From: Haliaeetus albicilla
Lineage: Eukaryota > Chordata > Aves > Accipitriformes > Accipitridae
Assembly (NCBI RefSeq): GCF_947461875.1
Contig: NC_091490.1
Coordinates: forward strand, 26,279,011-26,343,010
Reading direction: 5' to 3'
DNA: 64,000 bases
Shown: positions 44,527-57,600 of the stretch, one piece after another
Numbering within the stretch: the first letter of the stretch is position 1
How the letters are laid out: each line of letters starts with the position of its first letter
Notes under the pieces: model-generated
Told to the model about the DNA's origin: nothing
What the model saw: the letters and a program-made list of their open reading frames with translations, nothing else
The model's database searches: none
Translations under genes and position numbers: made by a program

Positions 44527-45949
44527 AAACAAATTTTCTTTCTGAGTAGGGACGGTTTGTTCTGGATTTTAAAACCTTTCTTAAATGGAGTGCTAAATAA
44601 TTCAAAACTCTTGCTGTGTTATGGTTGCTCCCTAGATGCTCGGACAACTAGCTTTATGGCTGCAGCCTTTTCTTCTCCTGCTGTCGATGAAAATACAAAT
44701 TTGCTTACCTCGTGCAAGACAGTCTTTGCCATGAGTACTTCTTTTCTTCATTGTACCTTGAAGAACAGTTGCATGCATCATCCAAAAATGAGCTTTGCAC
44801 TATTTCTGGTGGTAAAACAACAATAATAAAACTGCCTGGCTCTTTGTCCTGCAGACAAATACTGTGGTAATTAATGTGAATGCAATTATTTGTCAATTGT
44901 CACTCCATTGGATTTCATGGGTCATTCTTGTGATCTTTTTATTTCTCTTTAATGACACGGTAGGGAAAGAAAAAGCTGAGGTTGTGCATGGGACAGGGCT
45001 GGCGGTTGCCAGCTAAGAGGGACGAGCTTTGGAGTCATCTTTTCCTGTTGTAGAACACAAAATGAGTTGATGATCTAACACCTAGGTTAGGTCCTGCTGC
45101 CATGACTGGCAGGTTGGTTTTCTTCTCTGAGTTGCTGCTTGAGCTGAGGTTTTTCTGAGATGCTGCTGTGCTGAAGCTGCTGCTGTGCCATCTGGGTTAC
45201 CATGCTCTTGTCCCACTGGAAGCCTGATTTGCCTTCAAATTTAGGAATGCACTAATTGCACCTCAAGAGCTGAAGGTGGCATCTCGGGCAGATTTTGGTA
45301 GGGGCAGCTATTTTTACCAGCAGAAGGTGTCGGGTTAGATTGCCCGGATCCCAGTGCCTTTTCAGCAATTTGTTTCTCATTTCTTAATATGACAGTATTA
45401 TTCTGGATATCTGAACTTCTCACAGGAAAAGCATTGGGAGGAGGGTGTTAAAATGAAATTAGGGGCTAACAAGTTTATACTTGTTTCTTCTGCTCTTCCC
45501 CCTGTGTGGCTGTAAAAGGCAGGAAATTGAGCAAGCCAGACCTTTGGGCTGGGCTAAAAAGGTCACTCGCCTCTTTACATCTCACAAAACCAAGTTCTCT
45601 TGCACCCAAAGTGGGGTAGCACCACTCACCCTCTACCGCTTGCCTGCACGGTGTCTGCGTTTGCTTTCCTTCCTGAGCTGAACACGTGAGTTCAATGAGA
45701 GCTCACACACCAAAGCACAACAGAGAATGGTAACCCTGCCTGTTTGGTTTCATCTGGTTTCACTGGTTTGCAGCTGGGCTGAAAAGAGTTTTCAGCCTAA
45801 AACAGAACCTTATAGCAGAGGAGTTCCTTTTCAGCACCCTTGTACACAAAATGGCTGCATCTCTTCCGAAGAAAGAAACCCAACTCACCTCTCCCTCAGC
45901 TCTGGCCTTCCCTGGCAGCACTGGAAAGATGGACCTGCCTTAGATCGCC
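44527..45949. other. Intergenic, nothing recognised
   Basis: Non-coding DNA with only short open frames lacking recognisable similarity. Confidence 0.6.
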
Positions 45950-46190
45950 TGGGCTTTGGCCAAAACAATCTGCATCTGAAAGGGAAATACTGCCAGAGCA
46001 GTTAAATTTAGCCTTATTAATTATTCCTGGCAGCTCATGCAGCGTCAATTAAACAAGGATTTACATTCCCCAATGATTTTAGCATAATTTTCACTTTCAA
46101 TCTGGTTTAAGTCCTAAATATGCAGCCTGCCTATTAGAAGATGGTCACTTGCCCAAATCATTTGAATTCATGTTATTTCATGAATGAAAA
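45950..46190. other. Candidate conserved non-coding element
   Basis: A segment of balanced composition with clustered regulatory-like words: ttaattatt, caattaaac, a SOX-like aacaatctg and tgatttta. There is no low complexity and no recognisable repeat. It looks like constrained enhancer DNA, but this is a judgement of texture only. Confidence 0.25.
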
Positions 46191-49100
46191 GAAAGGGTTT
46201 CTTTACTGTAAGAAATCATGAGTATACGTGCTTTTAGCTTGTCTTTTTTATTAGCTTTACACATATTACCTTTTCTTTGGTTGCTTTTGTTTACTTACTG
46301 TCAGACTGTAGAAACCCTTTAATCCTAGCTCTCTAGTTGTCAGAGTTAAAGTAAGAAAAAATGTGGGGGGTTTGTGGGGTTTTTTTGTTTTCCGAAGTGA
46401 GGAGTACAGCTAGACCACAGGCAGGTATTGCTGTGTAACCACCCGTTAGAATTGCACCAGGAGCAGGACAGCAATTTGAATGCCTGTAAGGTAAGAGGAG
46501 CTTACACAGAGGTGCGGTCCTGCCCTTGTGTGCTGTTATCCCTCCTAGGAGATCGGTGCTGTGTGCATGAGAGATGGGGTAGCCGTGCAAAACTGTTTAG
46601 CAGCAGAGCTGTGTTTTCATCTTGTCCTACACAGACCAGTGCTGTGTGCCAGCATCACGCCCGGGGAGAGGGCAGGAGCTGCACCAGCCTCTTACGCTCA
46701 AGCAGTGGCTTTTTCCGTGTGTGAAAGATGCGTGAGTGGCATTTCTATGGTGGACATTTCTGTTATATCTAATACCATGACTGAAGGAATTTCCATACTG
46801 GCATCCATAGTGGAACTGAGCGTTGGGGATCAGAGAAGGTGTTGAAAGCAGGATTGTTGCTATGTTATAGCATCATGACGTTATATCATTGCTGTGGAAA
46901 GTAATGTGATGGTCAATGAAAATAATTCAGGTAGCTAATTCTCCTTCCCTCCATGCGCTGTCTTGTATTGAACTGATATTAATAATATTAAGCTTCCATT
47001 CTTGTCAGTGATGAAACCAGATCTCTGTAAGCCACTTCAGCCATAAAAAGGGTAAAGATCTACGTGCAGTAACTGAGCAGATGGGTAAAAGGAGCCCTCA
47101 GAGCTGAAAGTCTAATAATAAAGTTTAAGAGAGTTTTGCTAAAGTCACTGTACACAGCAGGATTGCTGCTGCCCTTGAAGTTAAGCACTCACATACGCTT
47201 TTTCTGTTTGCCAGCATATTAGTACAGGGACAGTACCAACTTGTGAAAAGCACCACATCCTTCATAGCATTTTATAAATAATCAGACTTTCCAGACAGAG
47301 AAGGACTAACAATTTTTTAATAACAGTAGAATATCTTTGAGGTAGAAAGAAAATCGCTATTGGGGGATCTGCTGGCTGAGATGGTGAGGCATGCAAACAT
47401 ACTCTGGAGACATTAAACGTATGGGGTTTTACAGACACCGGATACCTTGGTAGTTAAGGAAACTGCTCCATCCCTGCACTACAGCTTATATCCTAATTGC
47501 ATTAATAGTTGTAGTAGCTCGGTGGGTGTAACTGTGAAGTAAATATAAATTTGTGTCTCCTGTGAATAGGTAAAGCGTGTATTGAAAGACAGAAGCAGAT
47601 GTTTCGCATTGCTTAATAAACACATTCCCAAGTTGTCAATTCATCCTCTACATTCACCCCGAGATTCAAAGTATAATATCTGTTTGTAAAGACGATCAGG
47701 CGTGAGTCAGTAAAAGGAAAACAGTGCAGTATGAAATGTTAAATTGCACATTTATATGCTCATTTACCACAATATACTGGGTCTGGGAAGAATTTTAGCT
47801 AGAAAAAACATCACAATATCTTATGAAGGAGCATCGTGCCTCCTTCCTCAGTTCCTGCGGGCTCTGTGGAAAATATACAAATGTAACACTCATTTCCTTT
47901 GTAGTCATACCTGCCACCCCTTATTCTTACAGTTTGTGATGATAACTAATGTAAAGTAAGAGCTGGTATCTCCCAAGAAGCACTTCCTTTATCTTCATCA
48001 ATAGATTCATTTAAATATCCAAAAAGGCTCGTGATGACAATAAAAACAATTATCTCCCTAAATTCAAAACAAGAACCTTTTATTCCTAATGTTTTGAGCA
48101 CTCCTTTATCAAAGAAGCTGATTTTCTGCTGATGTATTGTTTCTCATAGCTGTCTGTGCTTGTGCAGAGGCTGCGGACACCAGTTCTGCTTCCGCAGCTG
48201 GTGAGGTGTCCAGTGGTACCCAGAGGGACGAGCTTTTAGGGTCAGAAGGGGCAGGAATTAAATTAACTTGCAAATTTGTAGCTCTCACTTTGAAACATTA
48301 ACTAACTTTGGCAAATAAGAGTGGGCAAAAAAAACCCACTTGTCTTTTTGAACAGCACTTTAAAATGATGGCGTGGTCAACACGGAGAAAGGGCAGCTCT
48401 TAGCTGTAGTCTCCCTGAGCAATCCCTAGTGCTGTAGCTGAAAATGTCATGTGAAGGTTGTTGTTGTCTGCAACATTTGGTTGCAGGTTATTACCCGAGT
48501 TGTTTGTTGTTGTTCCTACTGAATCAATGGGCTTTTAAAGCTGAAGGTAGCACCACGAAAAGGGAAAGTGATCCCGGTTTCTTACCCAGTGTTACACTTG
48601 GCAGGGCTGAACAATGCCAGGAACACACCAAATACACATAATGAGCAAGGGTTGGAAATAGGTTGTCACTGATGCTTTGGGCAGATCATGTATCAAAGAT
48701 GCAGTCGGCTTGTGTGATGCAATTGGCTCGCGTGCAAATGGACAAAAGCATCTCTGCCTCCCCTGCAAATTCAGCTGAGGAAGGATGCTGTCACACATCA
48801 GAAAAAACTGCCTGTGCCCCAACAGATAATGGACAAACCCTTATCTCTGAGCTCATTGCCTGGACTTGCATTTAAATATTTTCAATTTTCATTTATTTAC
48901 TTTTTGTTAGAATAATTGTTTTAGTTTTTTTACTATCTAAATGACATTTTACTTGAATGGAGTACACTTGCCTGGCACTTTAAAGGCTTCCTCCTCCACA
49001 GCCATTTCCAGAGGTTTCTGTGCCTTCTGATTTTTAAGAACTCCTGCATTGGTCTTTGCTCTTTCATTTTTAAATAAGTACCTGGTCTTACTTCTGTAAA

Positions 49101-51419
49101 CTTGTGGCAACATTACATCAGATGCTTTTCCTTCTTAGAAAGTTGAAGGCAGTCAGCCTAGAAGAAATACCCTGGTATTTCCCTGAGACTGATACAGCTA
49201 CCTGTTTTCCATTGGCATTGTTCAGAGTCACCTGTATCAGATGTCTTTTGCTCGCCTGGCTGTGCCTTGCAAGGGAATGTGGATTGTCAGCTTGGGATTT
49301 CTCTGGAAAGAATTCGCTGTGATTATAGAGCATCAGGAAACCTCTTTTTTGTCTGTAGAAAGATGAGAGAATTTGGCAAACACTGAATAGCATGATCAAA
49401 TCATTTACAAGTGTGACTTTGAGTTTGTTTCCTTTCCCTGAGCTATTTATGCAGCACACGTTTGAAGGCAAGCTGTGACTATTATGCAAAGAAATCTGCT
49501 AGCATGCAATCTCCAAGTGAAGATTTAAGATTTCATTTCAGGCAGAACCTGGTTCACAGCAGCAAATAGGAAGAACTGTTACACTACTCTGACAGCCATA
49601 CTAAAAATTTAGTGTGGTTAATGCTTTTATTTCCAAGTTACATTTCTGCCGTGGTGAAAGGCTTTTGTGTGCATGGACTGAATGAAATGCCCACTGATGT
49701 GAAATCATGTTTTGCCATTAGTTGCAGAAGCTAAGGTGAATGTAAGAGGGACCATGGACGCTTCATCTCACCCACCAGCATTTATTGCCATAAACCAGTG
49801 ATCTGTGCGGTTCTGCTGGTGAGCTCCAGCGAAGTGGCTGCTCTCCTGTGGCTGTAGTGTCCCAGGACTTCAGGGTCTCGCCCTGGAGCTGAGAGGCAGC
49901 AGAGAGAGGAGAGAGAGGTGTGGTTTCCATCTGCCCACCCTACATGAACACAAATGAATTTAACTTCCATTTCTCTGGTTACTAACCTTTGATGTAGCAA
50001 GAGCGGGAGCTTAATGTAGAAACCTGGGCTACACTACTAAGTTCACGTAGCAAAGTCACAAGAAGTGAATGATAATGGCTGTCACCTTCTTTTCCGTTTT
50101 TGCAGTGATCTGACACTGCAAATGATGCATTCCCTCCAGCTGCCACAGCCATCCCTCACTGGTGATGAAAAGCCATAGTACCCTGTTTCAAAAAACCAAT
50201 AACTTTGCATTAAAAACTCCTTAGTTGTGACCTCATCTGTGGTAAAGAAATGTGAGCAGTCCTCACCACTCAGTCCTCACCCGTCATCAATATTTTCTTT
50301 TCCCAGAGAACAGCTAGATTCCCTGAGATCCTGAGGGTTGTAGCTGACGGGGATGCAAGCCCTGGCAGTGATGGAGACGAAGAGGCACAGGCTAAAGTTA
50401 TTAGAGAGGCTCTGCCGAGCTGGCAGCTCTCCGCTCTGCCTGCAGAGTGTGGCTCTGTGGGTTTGCCTTCCCTGCCCATGGAGACAGAGGTGACTTTTGG
50501 GTCTTAAATCTCCGAGTACGCAAAGAATTTGACAACTGCTCTGAGTTTCTATTAGTGTTGGAGTTGGACAAAACTCAATACATTGGGACAAATACCCTAG
50601 CTAAGTGCATTCTTAAGAGAAAGTATGAAGTAGTAACTTTCCCCTCAGAGGTAACCCAGTGATCCTTTCCAATTGCCCTCTGGTACTCTGCTTGTGCTCT
50701 CTGCACTGCCAGCACTGCAGCCAGGCATTGACCTGCTGGTTTCCAATGGCCTGTCATGACCTGCCCCATCACTTTGTCCACATCAGCTTTGTCTTTCAGC
50801 CTGTGATAAGTTAGGGTGTAATCTCTTGTGCCTGTCTCTGACCACCTCCTTTTCCTTGTCATTTTTTTTGCAAAGCCCTTTTTTATCTCACTTGCTTCTT
50901 TTTTTCTGGCTGCTTAGGCTCCCAGAGCCTGAATTCTGTTATGAAATGTATGCGAGAACATAATGGCAGTAGTTCATGGCAGTTGACATGATAAGAAAAA
51001 TCTGAATGTTAGAGTAATATCCCTGAAATTAGGGCTGGTTGCATGCTTTATTTTTTTAGTTCAGGTGTATTTAAACATTTCCAATTAATGTATTCCATTT
51101 CCTAAAAAGAAAATTCTTTCTGAGAAAACTCCCATTTGTGTTGGTGTAAACCAGTAGAAGGATACGATCCAATTAAAAGGGAGAACATGGCATGTCTACA
51201 TGGCTGAAGTCAATGTCAGGGTTCCAACTGACTACAGTGGGGTCAGGATTTCTCTAATAAAGGCTGCGCTGCTAAATCAAACTGCCTTGATTGCTTTCAC
51301 TGGCAGCTCTGCTTGATTAGGCGCAACAGAATTCATCCTGTGGAAGGGGATCAGGAGAGAGAGAGAGCACAACAGAATTCGGCCCTGGAAAAAAAATCTG
51401 ATTGTAAGAGGTGACTTGA
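46191..51419. other. Intergenic, nothing firm recognised
   Basis: About 5 kb of non-coding DNA. The open frames at 48592-48875, 49104-49489 and 50270-50862 on both strands are short and unlike any family I recognise. A possible trace of an ancient sauropsid repeat lies near 51190-51255 (gaagtcaatgtcagggttcc and following). No RNA gene seen. Confidence 0.55.
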
Positions 51420-51720
51420 GCTCACACAAGGCCTTATTAAATGGACATTATTCAGTCACACAGTTACAGTGGCTATAATGGGGAAGGAGTTTTTCATTAA
51501 TTATTCAACGGCAGGGAAATCTATATTTTGCCTCAGACTGACACTTTTTACCATCTGCTTAAAATCTTACTGTCTCATAACAATTATTATCAACATGTTG
51601 GGGTTTTTTCCCCTTTTAGAGTAATCATTATGCTGAGCTTCCAGATTGTTTAAGGTCCAAGTATGAGCATGCTGTTACAAAGAGCTAATACTTACAATTG
51701 CTATTCATTTTCATATGTTT
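51420..51720. other. Candidate conserved non-coding element
   Basis: Balanced sequence with homeodomain-like cores (cattaattattc) and E-box-like and CCAAT-like words, clearly different from the flanking texture. Conservation is inferred, not shown. Confidence 0.25.
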
Positions 51721-53540
51721 GATTGGCAGCTGGTTAGGACATTTGTTTTTCTTCGTTGTAACTGTGATCCAGCAGTGGCCTTGATTTTGCTGTTATATCT
51801 AAGCTGAACTGCATTCCTGTAACTAATCCCAATAGGCTCATTTTAAAAGGACGTAGTGACTCAAATTCGTGCCTAGTATAACTCTATTGAAATTAGCACT
51901 TTTCACCAGGGATGAATTTATCTCAGTATCTAGAAGTGCCCTTAACGCATACAGAGGGGTCATTAGCAGTGGGCGCTGAACATAACACAATTACATGGCT
52001 GAGCAGCCAGTCACCTAACTGCCTGGCTTTGAAGGTGTCACTTAAATGAGTTTTTCTGGGTGTTCCCCCCAAGTTCCCCCCCCCCGCCCCCGGAAAAAAA
52101 CCCAGACCCAAACCCCTACAAAAACCACATGTGCTGGGTGAGGTTGCTGAGGGGGAACTGAGATTCATGCTAAACTCCATGAGCAGCTTCTGAAAATAGG
52201 AAGAAAATTCAGACACTTGCTTTCATGGGCACTGAAATTTCAACATACATTTAAACAGACACCTCTTAAATGCCCAGAAATATTTTAAAAGTCTAGTTAA
52301 TTGTAAATTAAACAGAAATTCGGGCCTGTTGTATGGTGACTGTTGCAGCAGAGGACTACCGACCTCTCCAGTCCTGCATTTTTTGTGTTTGCTGTTGAGA
52401 AACCTGACATCCAAAAGGCCAATATGGCTCTGCAGTCGGCTAATCCTTCATCACTTCAAATACCATCCCACAGCGTGCAGCCAAGACCAGAACAAGACCA
52501 TCTTCAGAATATAATACTGCACAACTGGAGGCTGATATCTGCTAAAATTTCTCCCTAAAGGCATGTGCTGTCTGGCTGGTGACCTGGAGCTGGCAGAGAG
52601 CAGGCGTCGGCGAGCCGTGCCCCTGTGCAGCTGTGGCTCCAGCTGGCTGCAGGCACACGGGCAGGCGGCTGCAGGCTGTGCTGCAGAGCTTCCACCCAGG
52701 AGTGGTAAAGGAGATGTTTTAAAGAAGGGGAAAGGCCATGCCAAACATTTCCAATGTTGTTGCTACCCAGAAAAGGAGCTTGTCACTTAGATCTATACAA
52801 CTCAACATTCTCCACACTCTAATTTTGGAGAAAGCGGTGGTAGACTGGTCGTGCTGTTGAAAATATTTATTTAATTTTTAATTGCAGAGGAAAATGACAC
52901 TGTAAGCATATCATTGTACATGTCCATTTATTTTGTGGACATTTGTGTCCACAAATGTGTCCATTTATTTTATTTCCTCTCAGATTAGTGAATTTGTAAG
53001 TTCTCTCTCTCTTACCCTTGCACACCTGGCTGGGTTTCTGAGCTACAGGTGGGGATCTCGTAATCAGAAATTGCTGTGTAAGGCAGTGTTTAGCCAGTTT
53101 AACAGCAGCTGAATAGCACCTTATCAGCTGTGCTAAAACGCAGCACATTTCACCACTTGGGTGGCTGAAACCTGCTTCTGTCTTTTCAGATTCATGGCAG
53201 ACTCTTTGCATGTGCACCACCTGCAAACAAGAGCTCCTGAGTGATTGCTGTCCTTACTTCTGCTGTCTCCTGCTGCAGGGAATTTAATACCTGGTGAAGT
53301 TAAAGGGATCGATTATCAGTGTAGTACCCATCATTCTGCATAATTCTGGATCAGTACAAATCCTTGTTTAATTGCATTTATAACACAAAAAGTATTTGAA
53401 GAAAAAACAAACCCCCCATTTATTTCCATATGAAGATGATCTTGGCAAACTAGCAGGGCAGACAAATTTGTAGGAGACTTGCTAATCACCTTGATTAATG
53501 CAACTAATAAGTGCATGAGATCAGTGAAGTCTCCCTCTCT

Positions 53541-53572
53541 ATATATGTACACATATATGCACACATATATGC
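53541..53572. repeat. AT/AC-rich microsatellite with 12-bp duplication
   Basis: Alternating purine-pyrimidine sequence ending in two exact copies of acacatatatgc at 53549-53560 and 53561-53572. Confidence 0.85.
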
Positions 53573-54609
53573 TTTGCTTTTGTTTACAGTACTTTAATGT
53601 TTTATGCAGCCCACAACACTTCAAGAACAGCCTTCAGACAAGTTTAACCTAACTTATATTCACTCAGACACCCAACAGGGACCTCTGTAAGCCTACATGA
53701 ATCCTGTTTGAGGAGGTTTGGTCTAGCATAACTTGGTGAGGGCTTTCTGTCCAGTTAAGCTCTGGCTGGGCCACCTGGCCCCCATTAGTTACCCAGGAGA
53801 CTAAAGGCTGGGTTTTGGGGCTGGCCGATGGGTTTGCCGTGCACTGCTGAGGGGGTGTGTGCTGCTGCCTCTGGGGGTCTTGGTGGTCAGTCTGGTGCTT
53901 GGTACTTCTACTTGCTCAGACTTGGCTCCTGCTCCAGGACCTGGATCCCAGCACAGCTTCTCTGTTGCCAGACCTTTGCCTGGCCCCTGCCTGTGCTTCG
54001 GCTGCCCTTCAGTACCTCCCAGGGAAAAAGGGAAGTAAAAGCCAACAAATCAAACCCTGTAATTCAGTCTGTGTTCATTTGTGTGCCCTGCTTGTAAATC
54101 CCATGAAGGAGGCAATATAACTGCAGCTATTTGAGAAAAGGATTAGTAGGAACAACTCTCCCTTGCAGCAAGGGAAAATATCTTTGCGATTGCGGTGTTA
54201 GATTCTGCTGTAGTTCATGCTGACAGGCTGGCTTTGCTGGGGAGGAATTTGTGCTGATCATGCTTTTGTTTTTCTGTTGCTTGCAGGCATGTTTGTAGTT
54301 CTTTAAAAAATATTTTTCATCAGTTTATCTGATTTGGATATGAAAACTTTTGATAACATATAAGCCTTCATGCCATTAAAATTTTACCTAAGCTATTTGC
54401 ATTTTCAGGCTGTTTTGTAAAGTGGTTTTCTACGGAGGATGAGGAAAGTGCTATAGTATGGTATACAGGTGTTAAAGTTCAGCTTTGTTTTCTTTGGTTG
54501 AAGCTTGCGTACAAGTTGCAGTGATGTAAGAAGGCCTGATTGCAGGAAACAGAACAAAAATGGGAGGAAGGTTAAGGGGTACTTGGATAGTGCATTTTCC
54601 CTCGGTTTT

Positions 54610-54636
54610 GTCTACTAAATCAGTTCTTTAGTAGAC
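54610..54636. repeat. Perfect 10-bp inverted repeat (hairpin)
   Basis: The arms gtctactaaa (54610-54619) and tttagtagac (54627-54636) are exact reverse complements around a 7-base loop. No T-run terminator or RNA gene context is seen. Confidence 0.85.
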
Positions 54637-57600
54637 AGATCTGTTTTGATTCTGTCTTTGGGTGGTCATATCTTTGGCTTAAAGTAATCTTACTGGTCTG
54701 AAGTTCATATTATCTTGGCAAGGTCTTTAAGGCAAGTTGTGTTTATGTTGTCTCTGTGCCTTCAACATAACCTGCATCCTATCAAAGAGTATTGTTTCTT
54801 TATTGTTGTATACTGGAAGCCACTTCTGATTTCTTGAGTGAGCCATTCTCTGGCAGTCCCTCACTCTCCTGAAGGTGAGATGAGGGCCCACAGAGCACAA
54901 TACAAGTTTACAGATAAGCCAGAGGTAGCTGTTGGTCTTTATGCAGCCAGTAATGGACCTTCACTCCTATTTTAGTCCTAGTATAGTGTTGTAAGAAACA
55001 AGGTGGGAGGGTGAAATAGTTTCACAACTTGGGTTTGCCACATGGACCACTCTGACCTTGGCTGAATGTAAACCTAAGCTGTAAATACACCCTGCTACTA
55101 AAGCAACTTCTGTCTTCTCCATAAATGTTATCTTAGCAGTTTTAGAGTCTTTTAAGGTGTAAAATACCTTTAAATGAACCGCTGAGGAACTTCTTTGTGT
55201 GGCTCTTTGTTTTATTCAGATACTATGGAAGTCAGCTTTCCACTGCTGCATGAAGAGGGACAGCTAATGAGGGTCATACTGCTGGTGTGTGGCACTTCCT
55301 ACTTTCATAAGATGGGTAAATCTCAAATGCCTTAAATTGGCAGATGCCTACCACTATTTCTAATCCAGTGAGAGCAGCTTATTTAGTTTCTGACATTAAT
55401 CTATGTAGCAGATCTGAATCTAAATATTTTCATTTCTAACTCATTATTTCACTTGGATAGTTTTGTCTCAAGAGTAATATTTCTCAATCAGGATTGGGGA
55501 AGTTTTGATATCAGCACAGTGGGTGGGACTTAATGCCTCAAGATAGAATATAATTCCTGTCTGTCATTGTCATGCCTGTCAATGATGTGTGGTATGACTT
55601 AAGATACTACTAGTTGTTATTTTAACAGGGATTTGGATACACAGCTTTATAATCCAGGTTACTGGCAGCCACGGATACCACTGACTTCAGTTGAAGTGGG
55701 GATCATAGGTCTTAAAGTTAAAGGTTTGGGTTGAGATCTAGTTCCTTTTAGAATAAAAGAAATGTTCTTGGCACCCAGGGGTGCGGGATCTCACACCATG
55801 TCTAAAACTGAGCCTGCAGAAATGGAAGTGCACAACATTCAGAGGACAGTTCTGATAATTAGTGTCCTGAGCTTGTGATGGCTTATTTTTCTGAACTGAA
55901 GATGAAGGTTCATGGCCTCTATTACTTTCAGGCCCTAATCTAGCATTGTCCCTGCTACTGCAAATTCAATCCCAATGGGCTGAATAAAGAGTCCCCTAAC
56001 TCTTCAGCCTCTGCTGATCTGTGGTCTAGCGTTGGCCCAGCCTCATTAGACAAGCAATACACAAGTACACTCATTTATGAAAGGTTAAAAAAAAAAATAG
56101 GTAGCAGAATGTTCTGAAATATTTATATTCTTTATTCTTGAGGTGAGACAAGTATGGGTAACATTAGAGATGAAGCTGCACTGTCTGCTGAAGTGTTTAG
56201 AAATATTTTGCCTGCTGAATTCTCTAAAAATAAATTTGAATGTTTTGTTGTTAAAAATCATTAATATTTTTGACTTGTAAGCATAAAAGGAAACCTTTAT
56301 TTAGCAAACTTAGATTAGTATGTAAATACAGATCTAACATTGTAAGTGGAAAACTAGAACAGTGTCTCAGGGATTATATGTGACTGCCCTATTTATTATA
56401 ACAGTTAACACAGCATGAGACTAGAGACTGATAGTAATTTTTGCCTTTAGGATATGAAAAATTGTCTAATAGTACTAATTTTGAAATAAATGTTCTATTA
56501 GTAATACAGTTATAGATGTTACTCCAGATACTCTTTCACTGTTTGAGTAGATATTTCATGCATGGCACTTTTCAGTTTTTCCAAACTTTAGGTAGAGAGG
56601 AGATTTTTTTATTTTCATGTGAAGTTTTTTTTTCCTGGATTTCCATGTATTCAGACCTCATCCAGTGCACAGTTTCCTGCAGGTGTCACACTTTCAGTGA
56701 TTGATCCCTTCTTCCAACAATGCAGGAAAATCTTTCTGGATTCTTGGTTCTAGGTCCTGAGTAGACTATGAAAACATAAAAACAGCTTTTCCTTGCCTTA
56801 GGTCTCACTTGTGCCAATTTCTAGCTTTTCGTATCTCAGTTATATGCACTTGAACACCTTGACTTTTCATAAAAATATCACTTTCTTGTCAGCTGGGACC
56901 CCAAACCCGATTTTTGTTGGCATCTCCTTTCCTTCTGTCTTGAGTGAAGAGGGGAGGTTTTGCTATCCTGTAACTGTGTCATCTGATCTGGTTTTATATT
57001 AAAAAATCATCATCAGGCTGTCGAGAAAAACATATGGAAGGTAAGAAATGGAGAAGAACTGGGGGAAAGGGGTAAGAAACAGGTATATTGCTTAGAGGTG
57101 TCAAAAAATGTCAAAGAAAACCTTCCTCCTGTCTTAGTAGGTCCTGTTAAGTTATGATTTTATTTATTGTTTCAAGTTGCTTGGGTTCTTAAGAAACCAG
57201 CCTTTTTGATATTTTGGTTAAAATATGTGAAGTAGTACATGACAATTTCCTTTATTTTTTCTGACCTTAAATGTTTTCCTTATGATAAATGCCATAGTGG
57301 CGATAGGCTGGCTGGCTGAGTCTTGCTTCCCTTTTTGTACAGCACAGACAGGTGGCACATCATCAGCTTACTCCTTTTGTAGGAATGATTTTTTGGGAAG
57401 CTGAAACTTGGGCTTCTATAAAGCAAATATCCTATTCTAGGAATTCGGCATAAGATTCTGGACCCAATAAAATGAGGCAAGTTTCTGTTGACTTCAGTGA
57501 AAAGGAGATTCCTGGCAGGGGAGGTAAGAGTTGAAAACATTGGCTTCAGATGATTATTTGGTAGGTGGTTGTTAGAGCTGGGCAGTCTGCTTGACTGCTT

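Noticed and set aside
56086..56098. Short A run and other A- or T-rich runs as evidence for retroposed gene copies
   Set aside because: No coding remnant or target-site duplication could be seen next to any of them.
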